The position numbers and the translations under genes were made by a program. From Paenibacillus polymyxa M1 (lineage in GTDB: Bacteria; Bacillota; Bacilli; Paenibacillales; Paenibacillaceae): a stretch of 64,000 bases of DNA. The stretch's first letter is position 1. Every line of letters begins with the position of its first letter. The stretch lies in the NCBI RefSeq assembly GCF_000237325.1, contig NC_017542.1, forward strand, positions 2,824,501 through 2,888,500, read 5' to 3'. Below, piece by piece: positions 44,181 to 53,058 of the stretch. The notes below the pieces were generated by a model. That model saw only the letters and a list, made by a program, of their open reading frames with translations, did no database searches and was not told the origin of the DNA.

Positions 44181-45025
44181 TCAATTTCCTTGCATTCTTC
44201 GGTACTCGATCGGAGAGAGACCATTGCGCTTTTTGAACGTTTTACTGAACTGGTATACGTCAGAATAGCCACAGGCTCTCGCGATATCTGTGACGGAATC
44301 ACTTGTGAACAGGAGCCGGCAAACCGGCAAACGGCATGCTCATTGCGAAGATGATTCAGGTACTCCTTGGGACTGCACCCGTACCGGGATCCAAAGGTTC
44401 TGCGTAAATAAACAGGTGAGAAACCCGTCTGCTCCGCCAATTCGGTAATCCGCAACTCGGTAGCAAATGCCGTATCTAACTTCTCCTTGAATTTACGAAG
44501 AGCCTCTACTATTCCGTCCCCATCGTTGTGCCTCCCTCCTGCTTCCGCTGCCTCGTGTACCTCTTGTACCAAACGATACCAGACTGACTTTACTCTGGTC
44601 TCTCGCACAAGATCTCCAGGTACCCATTCCCTTTCCGCTTCCCGGAATTGTTCCCCAATCCGGCCCGCACGCTCACTCTGTAGAGGCATAAGAAATGGAA
44701 GCCGCAGCCGCTCAATCGACTTTGGCGTATCCCATTCGTTCTCATTTTTTATGAGCGAAGCGCAATCAAACAGTATCATCGTCATTCGGAGTGGATGTGC
44801 ATCAGACGATTTCATGTAAAGAGGCAGTCCAGGCCATAGGTATACCAATGTTCCCCCGCTAACCTCTAGATCACTCTCCTCACAACGAAAGGTTCCCTTC
44901 CCACTGTAAATGTAATAAAAGGTATGTCCTGATACCGTCTGTCGTATATCTTCCCAGCCTGGCAAGGGCGGCTTAGCGATTACCCAATGGATATGCACTA
45001 CCATATTTCCCAAGGCGTAGTCCAT
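44181..45025 (-). pseudogene. AraC regulator with a frameshift in its DNA-binding domain
   Basis: ATG 45025 has GGAGGA upstream. An N-terminal cupin-like sensor (GHTFYYIYSGKGTFRCEESD) is followed by the first helix-turn-helix (LAEQTGFSPVYLRRTFGSRY). A shift of one base near 44335 is required to read the second: LFTSDSVTDIARACGYSDVY then QFSKTFKKRNGLSP, ending YRRMQGN at 44181. Without repair the product loses its second helix-turn-helix. It is divergent from the GH2 gene and probably regulated it. A sequencing error cannot be excluded. Confidence 0.78.
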
Positions 45026-45174
45026 ATAAATTCCTCCTTTCCTTAATAGTATCATTTATGACAAATGATGAAGATTGTTTTTGCCATTGTCGCTGGCTTG
45101 GTACCAATGCTACACTCCCAACATACAGGCCATCCATGATGTTCTATTGCAAAAATATACTGGAGATGATGAAT

Positions 45175-46911
45175 ATGATTCGAACGTTTCAGCAGCATCG
45201 ACTTAGGGAATCCCAACAGCTTGATGGATTATGGGATTTCGTTTTTGACAAGAATAATGTTGGATTATCTGAAGAGTGGAATACGAATTTCCCTTCCAAT
45301 TATGATCGTGTGCCTGTGCCAGGTTGTTGGAATAACGAGCTCGGCAAATACGAATACGAAGGTGTTGCGTGGTACCGGACATGGGTAACCCTTGACAATC
45401 CCAGCCATCTACGTCTACTGTTCCACGCTGTCATGGGACATGCCGATGTATATTGGAATGGACAGCATTTAGGGTACCATTATGGTGGATTCACTCCTTT
45501 TGACTTTACTATTCAGGATGTTACCTCTGGTGTACACGAACTCATTGTCCGCACAGACAGCACTCTGGGGACCAATACGTTACCCTATCATATTGTAGAC
45601 TGGTTTCATTACGGTGGAATCATCCGGCCCGTTGAGGTTCAACTTTTGCCTGATGTCTGGATTGAGGGGATGCGCATCACCTATGAAATGACTGGAGATT
45701 CCAGTGCAGATGTCCGAATCCTACTTAAGCTCTGCTCGATGTCGGATAAACCCGTCGAAGTACCTGTCTCTCTCTATCGAAACAATGAGATGTTTCAAAG
45801 TGATAGCGCTTACCTTTCTGCTAAGGGTAGCACGGAACTTGTGCTCGAACAAGCTTGGTCAGACCTCCAACGATGGGACACGGACGATCCTGCCCTATAC
45901 ATGATCAGAGCAGTCGTGGGTCAAGACGACCGGACAGATCGCATCGGGTTCCGTACCGTGGAGACGCGGGACAAGAAGATTTTACTGAACGGCAAGGAGC
46001 TTTATCTGCAAGGAGTTAATCGTCACGAAGAGCACCCGGAATGGGGCTTCGCTTTTCCCAACAAATTGATGACCAAGGAGCTTGGTATTATCCGCCAGAT
46101 GGGATGCAACACGATACGCGGGTCACATTATCCTCAGAGTGAGTACTGGATCGACCTGCTTGATGAGCAAGGTATCCTCTTCTGGAGTGAAATTCCGATT
46201 TGGGGCGCTGCTTTTCCCGCTGAGGAGACAGATGATCCCCTCTTCGTGGAACGAGCATTGACCATGATGGATGAGATGATCGAGCGAGATTTTCACCATC
46301 CTTCAATCCTGTTCTGGTCTGTACACAACGAGATTGATACACGCTCTCAGCAGGCTTATGATCTATCTGTCAAAATGACCGAGCTCGTTCGAAGCAAGGA
46401 TCAATCCAGACTGGTCGCTTTTGCCACGATGCACCCTATGACAGACATCTGTCTTGGACTATTCGATGTCATCGGGATTAACTATTATGGCGGATGGTAC
46501 TTCGGACATGTCGAGTTTGAGGAGATGCTAGAAGCCTTTCATGAGCGTTGCAATGAGTATGGAGCCGAGTATACCCCGGTGCTCATGACCGAATTTGGTG
46601 GAGCTGGTGTATATGGAGATTCTGGCTGGGAACCGCGCTTATTCAGCGAGGATTATCAAGCTGATTTGCTCGGCAAGTCGCTGAAGCTCTTCCGAAGCGA
46701 CCCGAAGATTAGTGGCACTTACGTTTGGCAATTTGCAGATACACGGGGCCAACTTCTGAGCCATCAACCGCACTTCAGAGACCGGGCACGCTCCTTCAAT
46801 AACAAGGGGCTGGTTAACGAATATCGCAAACCCAAGCTTGCCTATCGTGTGGTGAAGGGTATTTACACCGACCACAGTGATCCGTATGACTGGGGTTCTA
46901 CACTGAAATGA
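45175..46911 (+). CDS. GH2 glycosidase (beta-glucuronidase/galactosidase type)
   Basis: 578 residues from ATG 45175 (GGAG 9 bp upstream; the frame is open 117 bp further). Three GH2 domains: jelly-roll (GLWDFVFDKNN to about 170, WYRTWVTL), Ig-like (about 175-270) and barrel from about 275 (LLNGKELYLQGVNRHEEHPE). Acid/base Glu386 is in SVHNEI and nucleophile Glu473 in MTEFGG; the ending YVWQFADTR and FNNKGLVNEYRKPKLAY are typical of the UidA/beta-glucuronidase group. No signal peptide, so it acts inside the cell on imported glycosides. Divergent AraC gene is its likely regulator. Confidence 0.85.
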   Translation: MIRTFQQHRLRESQQLDGLWDFVFDKNNVGLSEEWNTNFPSNYDRVPVPGCWNNELGKYEYEGVAWYRTWVTLDNPSHLRLLFHAVMGHADVYWNGQHLGYHYGGFTPFDFTIQDVTSGVHELIVRTDSTLGTNTLPYHIVDWFHYGGIIRPVEVQLLPDVWIEGMRITYEMTGDSSADVRILLKLCSMSDKPVEVPVSLYRNNEMFQSDSAYLSAKGSTELVLEQAWSDLQRWDTDDPALYMIRAVVGQDDRTDRIGFRTVETRDKKILLNGKELYLQGVNRHEEHPEWGFAFPNKLMTKELGIIRQMGCNTIRGSHYPQSEYWIDLLDEQGILFWSEIPIWGAAFPAEETDDPLFVERALTMMDEMIERDFHHPSILFWSVHNEIDTRSQQAYDLSVKMTELVRSKDQSRLVAFATMHPMTDICLGLFDVIGINYYGGWYFGHVEFEEMLEAFHERCNEYGAEYTPVLMTEFGGAGVYGDSGWEPRLFSEDYQADLLGKSLKLFRSDPKISGTYVWQFADTRGQLLSHQPHFRDRARSFNNKGLVNEYRKPKLAYRVVKGIYTDHSDPYDWGSTLK

Positions 46912-46988
46912 GTTTGTAGAGATTCTATAAGCTTTTTTTGAACTCGCACTAATTAGGGGGTACTTTTGGAACACGTACTTATATGGTC

Positions 46989-47012
46989 ATAGGCTATCCT
47001 TTTGAGGATAGC
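46989..47012 (+). terminator. Terminator of the GH2 gene
   Basis: AGGCTATCC (46989-46997) pairs with GGATAGCCT (47004-47012), about 77 bp after the GH2 stop codon. T-run weak. Confidence 0.65.
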
Positions 47013-47042
47013 CTCAAAATATAAAGCCGTTTTATAAACCGT

Positions 47043-47183
47043 CATCCCAATGGTAATGGCAAAGCCGGCGAAATTCCAATCTTCATGTCGGCAGGCGAGT
47101 TAGCTTTTGCGGGTGCCTTCGGAACCCCTGTCGGTTTCTACCAGGAGAATGACACCGTCAAATACGGCCCGATTATAGTTTAA
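47043..47183 (+). pseudogene. ABC sugar-binding lipoprotein fragment
   Basis: A 46-codon open piece reads HPNGNGKAGEIPIFMSAGEL then AFAGAFGTPVGFYQENDTVK and YGPIIV with TAA at 47181-47183. 'DPNGNGK.DEIP' and 'AFG.P.G......VKYGP' are signatures of the LipO-type extracellular solute-binding proteins of CUT1 transporters, such as the intact one at 57823. Both sides are missing. A repeat fragment (CCCGTTAGCTTAATAG, 47185-47200) follows directly. Confidence 0.6.
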
Positions 47184-47232
47184 GCCCGTTAGCTTAATAG
47201 CTTGTATCTTTACCATTATGAAAGCTTATTCA

Positions 47233-48165
47233 TCATGCTTCATGGAGATTAAGCTCATAAGTCTGTTCAATGTGACGTTTACCCCAAGATTCGTTTTCTT
47301 GTTCGGAAATCTTCTGAAAACCTGCTTTCACATACATGCCAATAGCCGTTTTCTGGTCCTCTGTCGTTTCCAGAAAAATGAACTGGTAACCTCTTTCTTT
47401 GCAGTAACTGATCGCCTCATGTAAAAGCTTTTTCCCGAGTCCCATTCCTCTGGCATCCGGATGCAGCATAAACCACCTTAACTGCGCTTTTTCATTAGAA
47501 TGGCTGATGATAGCTATGCTGCCAATTATTTCGCCATTGGCTTCCGCTAGCCAGAAACGGTCCTTGTCCGAGCTGTAGGTTTGAAGCAAGTCGTAAAACG
47601 TCTTGCAGACATATCCTTCAAAAAAAAGATTATAACCGCACTCCTTTGCATAGATCCATCCGTGCATATGAATGAGCATTCCTACGTCTCCTGGTTTCAA
47701 TTCAGTCCGGATGCTTACGCTCCGCTCTGTAGGATTGTCCGATAGCTCTCTTTCAATGTTAGTCATGCTTCTGGCAATGCTTACTTGGCTTTGATACGGC
47801 AATCCGATGATCATATTGCGAATCTGATTATCGGACAAGGTATTCATTTTTGACAACGTCTCCTCACCGAGACTCGACAAGTACAGAAAAAAAGATCTGC
47901 CATCCTTCTCGGATTGGACCCGGTAGATTACGCCCAGCTTTTCGAACCGTTTGAGAATCCGGCTTAAATAGCCCGCGTCGATACTTAGAAGGTCGATGAG
48001 CATTCTGGCCGTGCAATGCTCCGTGTTGCCGATTTCGTAAAGAACTCGGGCTTCCGAAAGTGAAAAATTGCTATCCAGAAGGTGCTTATCAAGCAACCCG
48101 AGCACCTTCGTGTAGAATCGGTTAAATTTGCGAATAGTCGGGATTAAGGACATTTCCGAACCCAT
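47233..48165 (-). CDS. MarR-type regulator fused to GNAT acetyltransferase
   Basis: 310 residues. Residues 1-145 form a MarR winged helix (NFSLSEARVLYEIGNTEHCT, DAGYLSRILKRFEKLGVIYR, QSEKDGRSFFLYLSSLGEET); residues 155-305 a GNAT domain (FWLAEANGEIIGSIAIISHS, LHPDARGMGLGKKLLHEAIS with the RGxGxGK acetyl-CoA loop, MYVKAGFQK). This fused pair recurs in Firmicutes, presumably linking regulation to acetylation of an unknown metabolite. AGGAGGC lies 7 bp before ATG 48165. The strong promoter upstream overlaps two palindromes, so it is probably autoregulated. Confidence 0.88.
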   Translation of the reverse strand: MGSEMSLIPTIRKFNRFYTKVLGLLDKHLLDSNFSLSEARVLYEIGNTEHCTARMLIDLLSIDAGYLSRILKRFEKLGVIYRVQSEKDGRSFFLYLSSLGEETLSKMNTLSDNQIRNMIIGLPYQSQVSIARSMTNIERELSDNPTERSVSIRTELKPGDVGMLIHMHGWIYAKECGYNLFFEGYVCKTFYDLLQTYSSDKDRFWLAEANGEIIGSIAIISHSNEKAQLRWFMLHPDARGMGLGKKLLHEAISYCKERGYQFIFLETTEDQKTAIGMYVKAGFQKISEQENESWGKRHIEQTYELNLHEA

Positions 48166-48209
48166 TTGTAAGCCTCCTAAATTAACTGAACTACATTAAT
48201 CCTTATACT

Positions 48210-48272
48210 TTAATTGACTAATATCAACTAAGTAAAAAATATAATGATTTTAATTGACTTTGTCAACTATAT
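48210..48272 (-). promoter_or_regulatory. Sigma-A promoter with two MarR-type operators
   Basis: On the minus strand TTGACA (48261-48266) and TATATT (48238-48243) are spaced by exactly 17 bp. TTAATTGACTTTGTCAACTA (48250-48269) and TTAATTGACTAATATCAACT (48211-48230) are related inverted repeats, one over the -35 and one downstream of the -10. They are likely binding sites of the adjacent MarR-GNAT protein. Confidence 0.75.
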
Positions 48273-48290
48273 TAGCAACAACAGTTGGAA

Positions 48291-48343
48291 TTATCCTGTC
48301 CGTTAGCTTAATGAGGCTACGATAGTCCAACACTTTATTTTCT
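48291..48343 (+). repeat. Dispersed repeat, copy H
   Basis: TTATCCTGTCCGTTAGCTTA, then ATGAGGCTACGATAGTCCAA and CACTTTATTTTC. Forward orientation, between the MarR promoter and the terminator of the fructan cluster. Confidence 0.6.
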
Positions 48344-48672
48344 TTGGACAACAACCAGCCGCCGGAGCTTACCGACAGCTGGTTGCTTATATACAAAGTT
48401 TCTAATTATTAATGAAAAAATTCCCGAAAGATTTTTAAGTATATCAGCAAACAGACATGCCTGTATTAACAGCAGCACAGAAGTTTATCGATATAATAAA
48501 GGTTTAGTTTATATAAGTAGTACGAAAAAACTCAAAGGTTTGATCTTATGCTTTACCCATAACGAACTTCATTTGATTAGCAAAAAAGGCGTTCCCTTCA
48601 GCTGAATATTAAACTATAACACGAAACCTTTCTCTAACTAAGGTTAGAATTTATTATTTTTCATTAATGTGC
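48344..48672. other. Intergenic region, nothing recognised
   Basis: AT-rich, no supported gene or promoter. Confidence 0.4.
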
Positions 48673-48704
48673 GCTCACAAGCCATAATCCTATGGCTTGT
48701 GAGC
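48673..48704. terminator. Hairpin beyond the secreted GH32 gene
   Basis: GCTCACAAGCCATA (48673-48686) pairs perfectly with TATGGCTTGTGAGC (48691-48704) over a 4-base loop. It lies about 165 bp past the stop of the minus-strand gene and is the best candidate for the end of the fructan cluster transcript, although no T-run follows. Confidence 0.6.
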
Positions 48705-48867
48705 ATTAAATTAAATACACTCTTATCTCCCATCCAAATAAAAATTGATTCAGTTTCGTTTTACAAGTACCTGCCCTTCTCCTTTGCCATTTCGAATGAC
48801 AAGCTATCTGACTATTCGGTTTGCTCGGAGGACTACAGGACTCACGGGTATTCTGTATTAACAAGAG

Positions 48868-51800
48868 TCAGTTGTTGGTTTTCTTCTTTACCTGAACAGG
48901 CACATTAAAATCATCGACATTAATATGTCCAAACCCGCCTTTGGATTGGTCGACCACCTTTATATAAAGCTCCTCGCCGATATAATCCGACGCATCCCAA
49001 ATCTTCCGTTGATATTCCTCATAATTGGTTGCTGTCTCTTTAAATAACTCTTTGCCGTCCGACGCCCGAACCAGCGCAACATACAGACGATCTATATCCC
49101 GGCCGCCGCTGATAAGGAAGTTGATCTTACCGTTCCCACCAAGGACGAAATTTTGAGATCTTAGCGATCCGGTTAAGCTATCGCCGCCGGCTTGCTCGTT
49201 GAAGCCCCACAAATGGTAGCCGCCCGGAATTTTATGCGACGGGTTGAAGTAAATGTTGTCCCAGAAGAACTGGGTATTGGTCACATGGACATTCTGGAAG
49301 GCGTCTCCTTCCGTTATCCACCCCGTTAAGTCGCCCGTAGCAAAATCATGGTTAGGCAGCTCTGTAATATCCTTATACACAGAATTATCCCACTTATCGG
49401 GTACATAGACCGGAGCAGCCGGTTTACCCGTTAAAGCATTCATATCCCATACTTGCATGGATTTGATATTGATATCGCCATCGGCCCAGACCTGTAAGCC
49501 TAAGGAGTCGTATCTGCCTATATAGACACGAGTTGTCAGCTTCTTCTTGTAATTTGCAAAGGCTTCAATGACCGAGCGATCGAGAAAGATATGGAGTTTC
49601 AAGTTCTCTCCTTTAAGATCTACATATCCTCCTTGAATGCCGTCCACACGCACATCCGGATCAATGCTGCTCTTGGTTCGATCCACGTTAAATGTCCCGT
49701 TCTTCTTGTCGTAGTAAATGAGCGTCTCTTCTTGGCCTTTTTCCGAGCGTCTCACCTTGAGACCAAATTTCTGGGCTTCACGCGGATCAATCTCCATCAC
49801 AATCTCTAGCATGTCGCCTTTGACATTCTTAATCAATTGATTGGCACTCTCCAAATTTTTGTCCGAAAAATCAACCCACTTTTTCCCTCGAAGACTCTGC
49901 AGTTCTTTAATCGGTTCGATATGCAATTTATCATGCTTATCGAGGCTTAGGGAAACCGGCAAAGATAAATTATGAGCCCATCCGGATTGATATTCAGCTT
50001 GCGGTGTTCTAACATTTTGCACCATGGAGAATACGACCGTTCTTCCGTCGGGTGTGACCAGACCGCTCTCTGCGGTTAAATAGCCGTCACCTACATCCAT
50101 TTTGGAGGGTGCCTCCTGATCAGGAATAAATTTAAAGTTATCCCGGTCCCAGGTCCCGATCCAGTAAAAGACCTCAACATCTCTTTGCACATCGTTCGCT
50201 GGAGGAACATGCTCCGGCTTTTCATGGGGATTAATCATGAAAATATATTTTTGCTTGCCCGTACTATCCGTGCCTAACGGCAATAACACTGGTAACTCCC
50301 ATACCGTACCCAACTCCGGATAACGGCTTCTGTCACTAACGTATAAAGGCCCCTTATATTCCCAATTGTACATATCATCGGATACATACACCAAAGCTGT
50401 GCCGCTGCTGAAGTCTGGAAGACCAGATGTCACTAACTGATACCACTTGTCCACCTCTTTGTCGTACCATACAAACGGATCGCGGAACTCGTTGTGGATG
50501 CCTTTTCCGTTCTGCTCCGTTACCGGTTTAGGATATTTCACCCATTTTTCCAAATAGGGATCGGACAAATCCGCCGGAGTTGCCAACCCTGTTCTTTGGT
50601 TCGGCGACAAGGAGTCGTTGCCAGCGGTATAGAACAGAACAGGATTGCCGTTTCGATCATACGCTGCACTGCCTGACCACGTGCCGTCCGGATCTAGGGT
50701 GCCCGCTTCGGGCACAAGAGCAGGTCTTACATTTTCCCAGTTCACCATATCGTCACTCACCCAATGCCCCCAGTGGATTTGATGCCAGAATGGACCTTGC
50801 GGGTTATGTTGATAAAATAAATGGTATTTGCCGTTATAGTAAATCGGTGCATGTGCTTCATTCATCCAGTTTTGCGGAGGCATCGCGTGGTACTGGGGTC
50901 GGTGCTGATCTCCGTCAAACACACTTGGATCCTCATCAATGTCCGCATTCGGAATTTTCGGAATTGAACCTCCATGAAGCGCCTTCACGCCCTCATATCC
51001 AGCAAGTATCTCCTGGTTCGTAAGGGCTTTATTATGCAGCTTCACTTCATCTAGGAGTCCGCTGAACATATTGAAGGAGAACACCCCTGCTAACTCTACA
51101 GGTTTATTATTTTTCCCGATGATCAGGCTTTCGGTAGATGGTGTGATCGGAACGTTGAGGGGGGTTACTTGGGAAGCCACTTCCTCACCGTTTAGATATA
51201 ACTTAATTTTTCCATCTTCTTTACTGAAAGTAGCGGCCACATAATTCCACTTGTATTTTTCCAACGGGTGATCCTTTACCCATACCTGAATCCACTGACC
51301 GCCAATGCCTACTTGCATCGACCATGTACCGTGCCGATACATACCAAGAGAAAAGCCTTCCGCTTTATCCTGGTCGGATTGGTTTACGATCGCAGACAGC
51401 TTGTTTCCGTCTCCCCACTCATAGCTACGCGGTGCAACCCAAGCTTCGATGGTTAACGCGTCGCTTACAGGCACAGTATCGTTTGCATTGACCTCAATAT
51501 AATTCGAGTATCCATCGAACAATAAGGCGCCGCCTTTTATTCCGCGCGGAGTCCATCTCGGATCCTTCGATGCCATATACCTGGCGTTGTTAAATACATA
51601 GTTCACATCGTGCTTAAGATTGTGTACTTTCTCCAACGCCTTCTTTCCTGTGCCTTCATCAAGGTTTAAGTAGAAAATAGTACCCTTACCACTTGCTTGG
51701 AAACTATCAACGGCAATGCTGGCTTCATTGGAATGATCGACAACCTTTACATAGAGCTTCTTGTTGTAGTGTTCTTGCACTTTCCATGAGATTTTCTCGT

Positions 51801-52869
51801 TCGCACTGACATTCCCGGTTTTCATAAGCAATGTATTGCTGTTCGCATCGTAAAGTGCAACATAGGCGTTTTCTGGTTTGAGGATATCCAAAACAGTAAA
51901 GTTAATCGTTCCGGTTCCCTGAAGCGTGAAAGTATTAGAAGTGATGGAGCCCTTTCCTTGCAGGGAGGATTTGGCATAGAAGTTCCCTTCTTTGCTCGCA
52001 TGAGCTTCATCAGTCACTTCAAAAGCATCTCCCTCAACCGTCCAGCCATCGAGATTTCCGGTTTCAAAGCTTGGATTATCGATTTCATAGCGCTTGAAAT
52101 CTGGCTTGATATCTGTCGCAACAAATCCTTCAGCTGGCTCCGACTCATGGTACATGGAGAATGCGTCCGCAAAAATGACTCCCCAATCCGAGGTTGCATT
52201 ATCGACGACCTCCACATACAGTTTCTTGCCCAAATATGTGGAAAGATCCGCCTTGTATTGCACCATATTGGCAAGCCGCATGCCCAGCGCGGGATCTGGG
52301 AAGCCCACGTCGGCGAATGCGCTATTTCCGTATCGGGCAATAACTTGTCCCGTATCGACTTCCACAATATTTATAAATACCTTGTCTGGGTTCTTCGCAC
52401 CGCCAAGCCTGAAGCTGATCCAGCCGCTGCCACCCAGCACGAAAGTGCTGGAATGGAGTATACCTGTCGCAGATTCGTCATACTTCCAGCCGTTTAAATG
52501 ATAAGCTCCTTCCTGGTTATACGGTATTTTTTCCGCCCACCAAGTCGTTTCGTCGGTTACGCTATTCGGACCGAACGCATCGCCTTTGACAACGGTCCAT
52601 CCCGTCAAATCTCCTGTTTCAAATCCAGGATTCCGGATTTGATAGACTGAATCCGGAACTGACAATCCCATGTCATTCTTAGGAATATTCTTGATTTGAT
52701 AAATCGTATCCGTAACCGATGATTTCACATCATTCTTAGGAATGTGCGTTTCTCCAGCAACAGTTCTATTTTCGGATGCGACAGAGATTCCCGGAACAAC
52801 AAGCTGGAGAACCATAGCCCATATAACCATTCCCAATATCCAACATTTTCCTATTTTGACTTTCCTCAT
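48868..52869 (-). CDS. cft: Secreted GH32, probable cycloinulooligosaccharide fructanotransferase
   Basis: 1333 residues from ATG 52869 (GGAGG upstream). Signal peptide (ILGMVIWAMVLQLVVPGISV), then two related carbohydrate-binding-like modules starting NPGFETGDLTGWTVVKGDAF (about 45-230) and NPSFETGNLDGWTVEGDAF (about 235-385), a LamG domain (about 390-630), the GH32 five-blade propeller and beta-sandwich (about 660-1150), and a third module (NHDFATGDLTGWITEGDAFQ, about 1165-1325). The GH32 triad would be Glu671 (WMNEAHAP), Asp797 (EFRDPF) and Glu858 (WELP); the first is Glu where most GH32 have Asp in WMNDPNG. The size equals what I recall for the Bacillus (Paenibacillus) macerans CFTase, which makes cyclic inulooligosaccharides from inulin. 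An exo- or endo-fructanase is the alternative. Own operator at 52976. Confidence 0.8.
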   Translation of the reverse strand: MRKVKIGKCWILGMVIWAMVLQLVVPGISVASENRTVAGETHIPKNDVKSSVTDTIYQIKNIPKNDMGLSVPDSVYQIRNPGFETGDLTGWTVVKGDAFGPNSVTDETTWWAEKIPYNQEGAYHLNGWKYDESATGILHSSTFVLGGSGWISFRLGGAKNPDKVFINIVEVDTGQVIARYGNSAFADVGFPDPALGMRLANMVQYKADLSTYLGKKLYVEVVDNATSDWGVIFADAFSMYHESEPAEGFVATDIKPDFKRYEIDNPSFETGNLDGWTVEGDAFEVTDEAHASKEGNFYAKSSLQGKGSITSNTFTLQGTGTINFTVLDILKPENAYVALYDANSNTLLMKTGNVSANEKISWKVQEHYNKKLYVKVVDHSNEASIAVDSFQASGKGTIFYLNLDEGTGKKALEKVHNLKHDVNYVFNNARYMASKDPRWTPRGIKGGALLFDGYSNYIEVNANDTVPVSDALTIEAWVAPRSYEWGDGNKLSAIVNQSDQDKAEGFSLGMYRHGTWSMQVGIGGQWIQVWVKDHPLEKYKWNYVAATFSKEDGKIKLYLNGEEVASQVTPLNVPITPSTESLIIGKNNKPVELAGVFSFNMFSGLLDEVKLHNKALTNQEILAGYEGVKALHGGSIPKIPNADIDEDPSVFDGDQHRPQYHAMPPQNWMNEAHAPIYYNGKYHLFYQHNPQGPFWHQIHWGHWVSDDMVNWENVRPALVPEAGTLDPDGTWSGSAAYDRNGNPVLFYTAGNDSLSPNQRTGLATPADLSDPYLEKWVKYPKPVTEQNGKGIHNEFRDPFVWYDKEVDKWYQLVTSGLPDFSSGTALVYVSDDMYNWEYKGPLYVSDRSRYPELGTVWELPVLLPLGTDSTGKQKYIFMINPHEKPEHVPPANDVQRDVEVFYWIGTWDRDNFKFIPDQEAPSKMDVGDGYLTAESGLVTPDGRTVVFSMVQNVRTPQAEYQSGWAHNLSLPVSLSLDKHDKLHIEPIKELQSLRGKKWVDFSDKNLESANQLIKNVKGDMLEIVMEIDPREAQKFGLKVRRSEKGQEETLIYYDKKNGTFNVDRTKSSIDPDVRVDGIQGGYVDLKGENLKLHIFLDRSVIEAFANYKKKLTTRVYIGRYDSLGLQVWADGDINIKSMQVWDMNALTGKPAAPVYVPDKWDNSVYKDITELPNHDFATGDLTGWITEGDAFQNVHVTNTQFFWDNIYFNPSHKIPGGYHLWGFNEQAGGDSLTGSLRSQNFVLGGNGKINFLISGGRDIDRLYVALVRASDGKELFKETATNYEEYQRKIWDASDYIGEELYIKVVDQSKGGFGHINVDDFNVPVQVKKKTNN

Positions 52870-52975
52870 TCTCGAGCCTCCTTCGAAACTTGTTATACTT
52901 GCGAACATCGATACCTCATTTCGAAATGCTCTCCTTGTACAAAGATGAATAGTCATGAAGAAGGGAGAATATGAA

Positions 52976-52988
52976 TGAAACGTTTCCA
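52976..52988. promoter_or_regulatory. LacI-type operator upstream of the secreted GH32 gene
   Basis: TGAAACGTTTCCA, a near-perfect palindrome identical to the sites at 61474 and 61654. It lies 107 bp upstream of ATG 52869 and probably overlaps the promoter of this gene. A CcpA-type (cre) reading is possible because cre sites share the AANCGNT core. Confidence 0.75.
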
Positions 52989-53058
52989 AACGGAGGAATG
53001 CAAAGTTTCTTGATCATTTGTGCATACCCCATTCGTAAGGAGCGCCTAAACAACCGTC

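Noticed and set aside
51958..52501. Plus-strand frames of 135-179 codons inside the secreted GH32 gene
   Set aside because: Opposite-strand shadows of the real gene without recognisable domains.
48868..52869. Calling the secreted GH32 an ordinary levanase (SacC/LevB)
   Set aside because: Levanases carry WMNDPNG and have about 500-680 residues; this one has NEAHA, 1333 residues and three extra modules with LamG. Levanase activity is not excluded experimentally.
52870..52989. Longer start (at 52989) for the secreted GH32 enzyme
   Set aside because: It would place 40 residues before a good signal peptide and run the coding region through the LacI-type operator at 52976; ATG 52869 has GGAGG.
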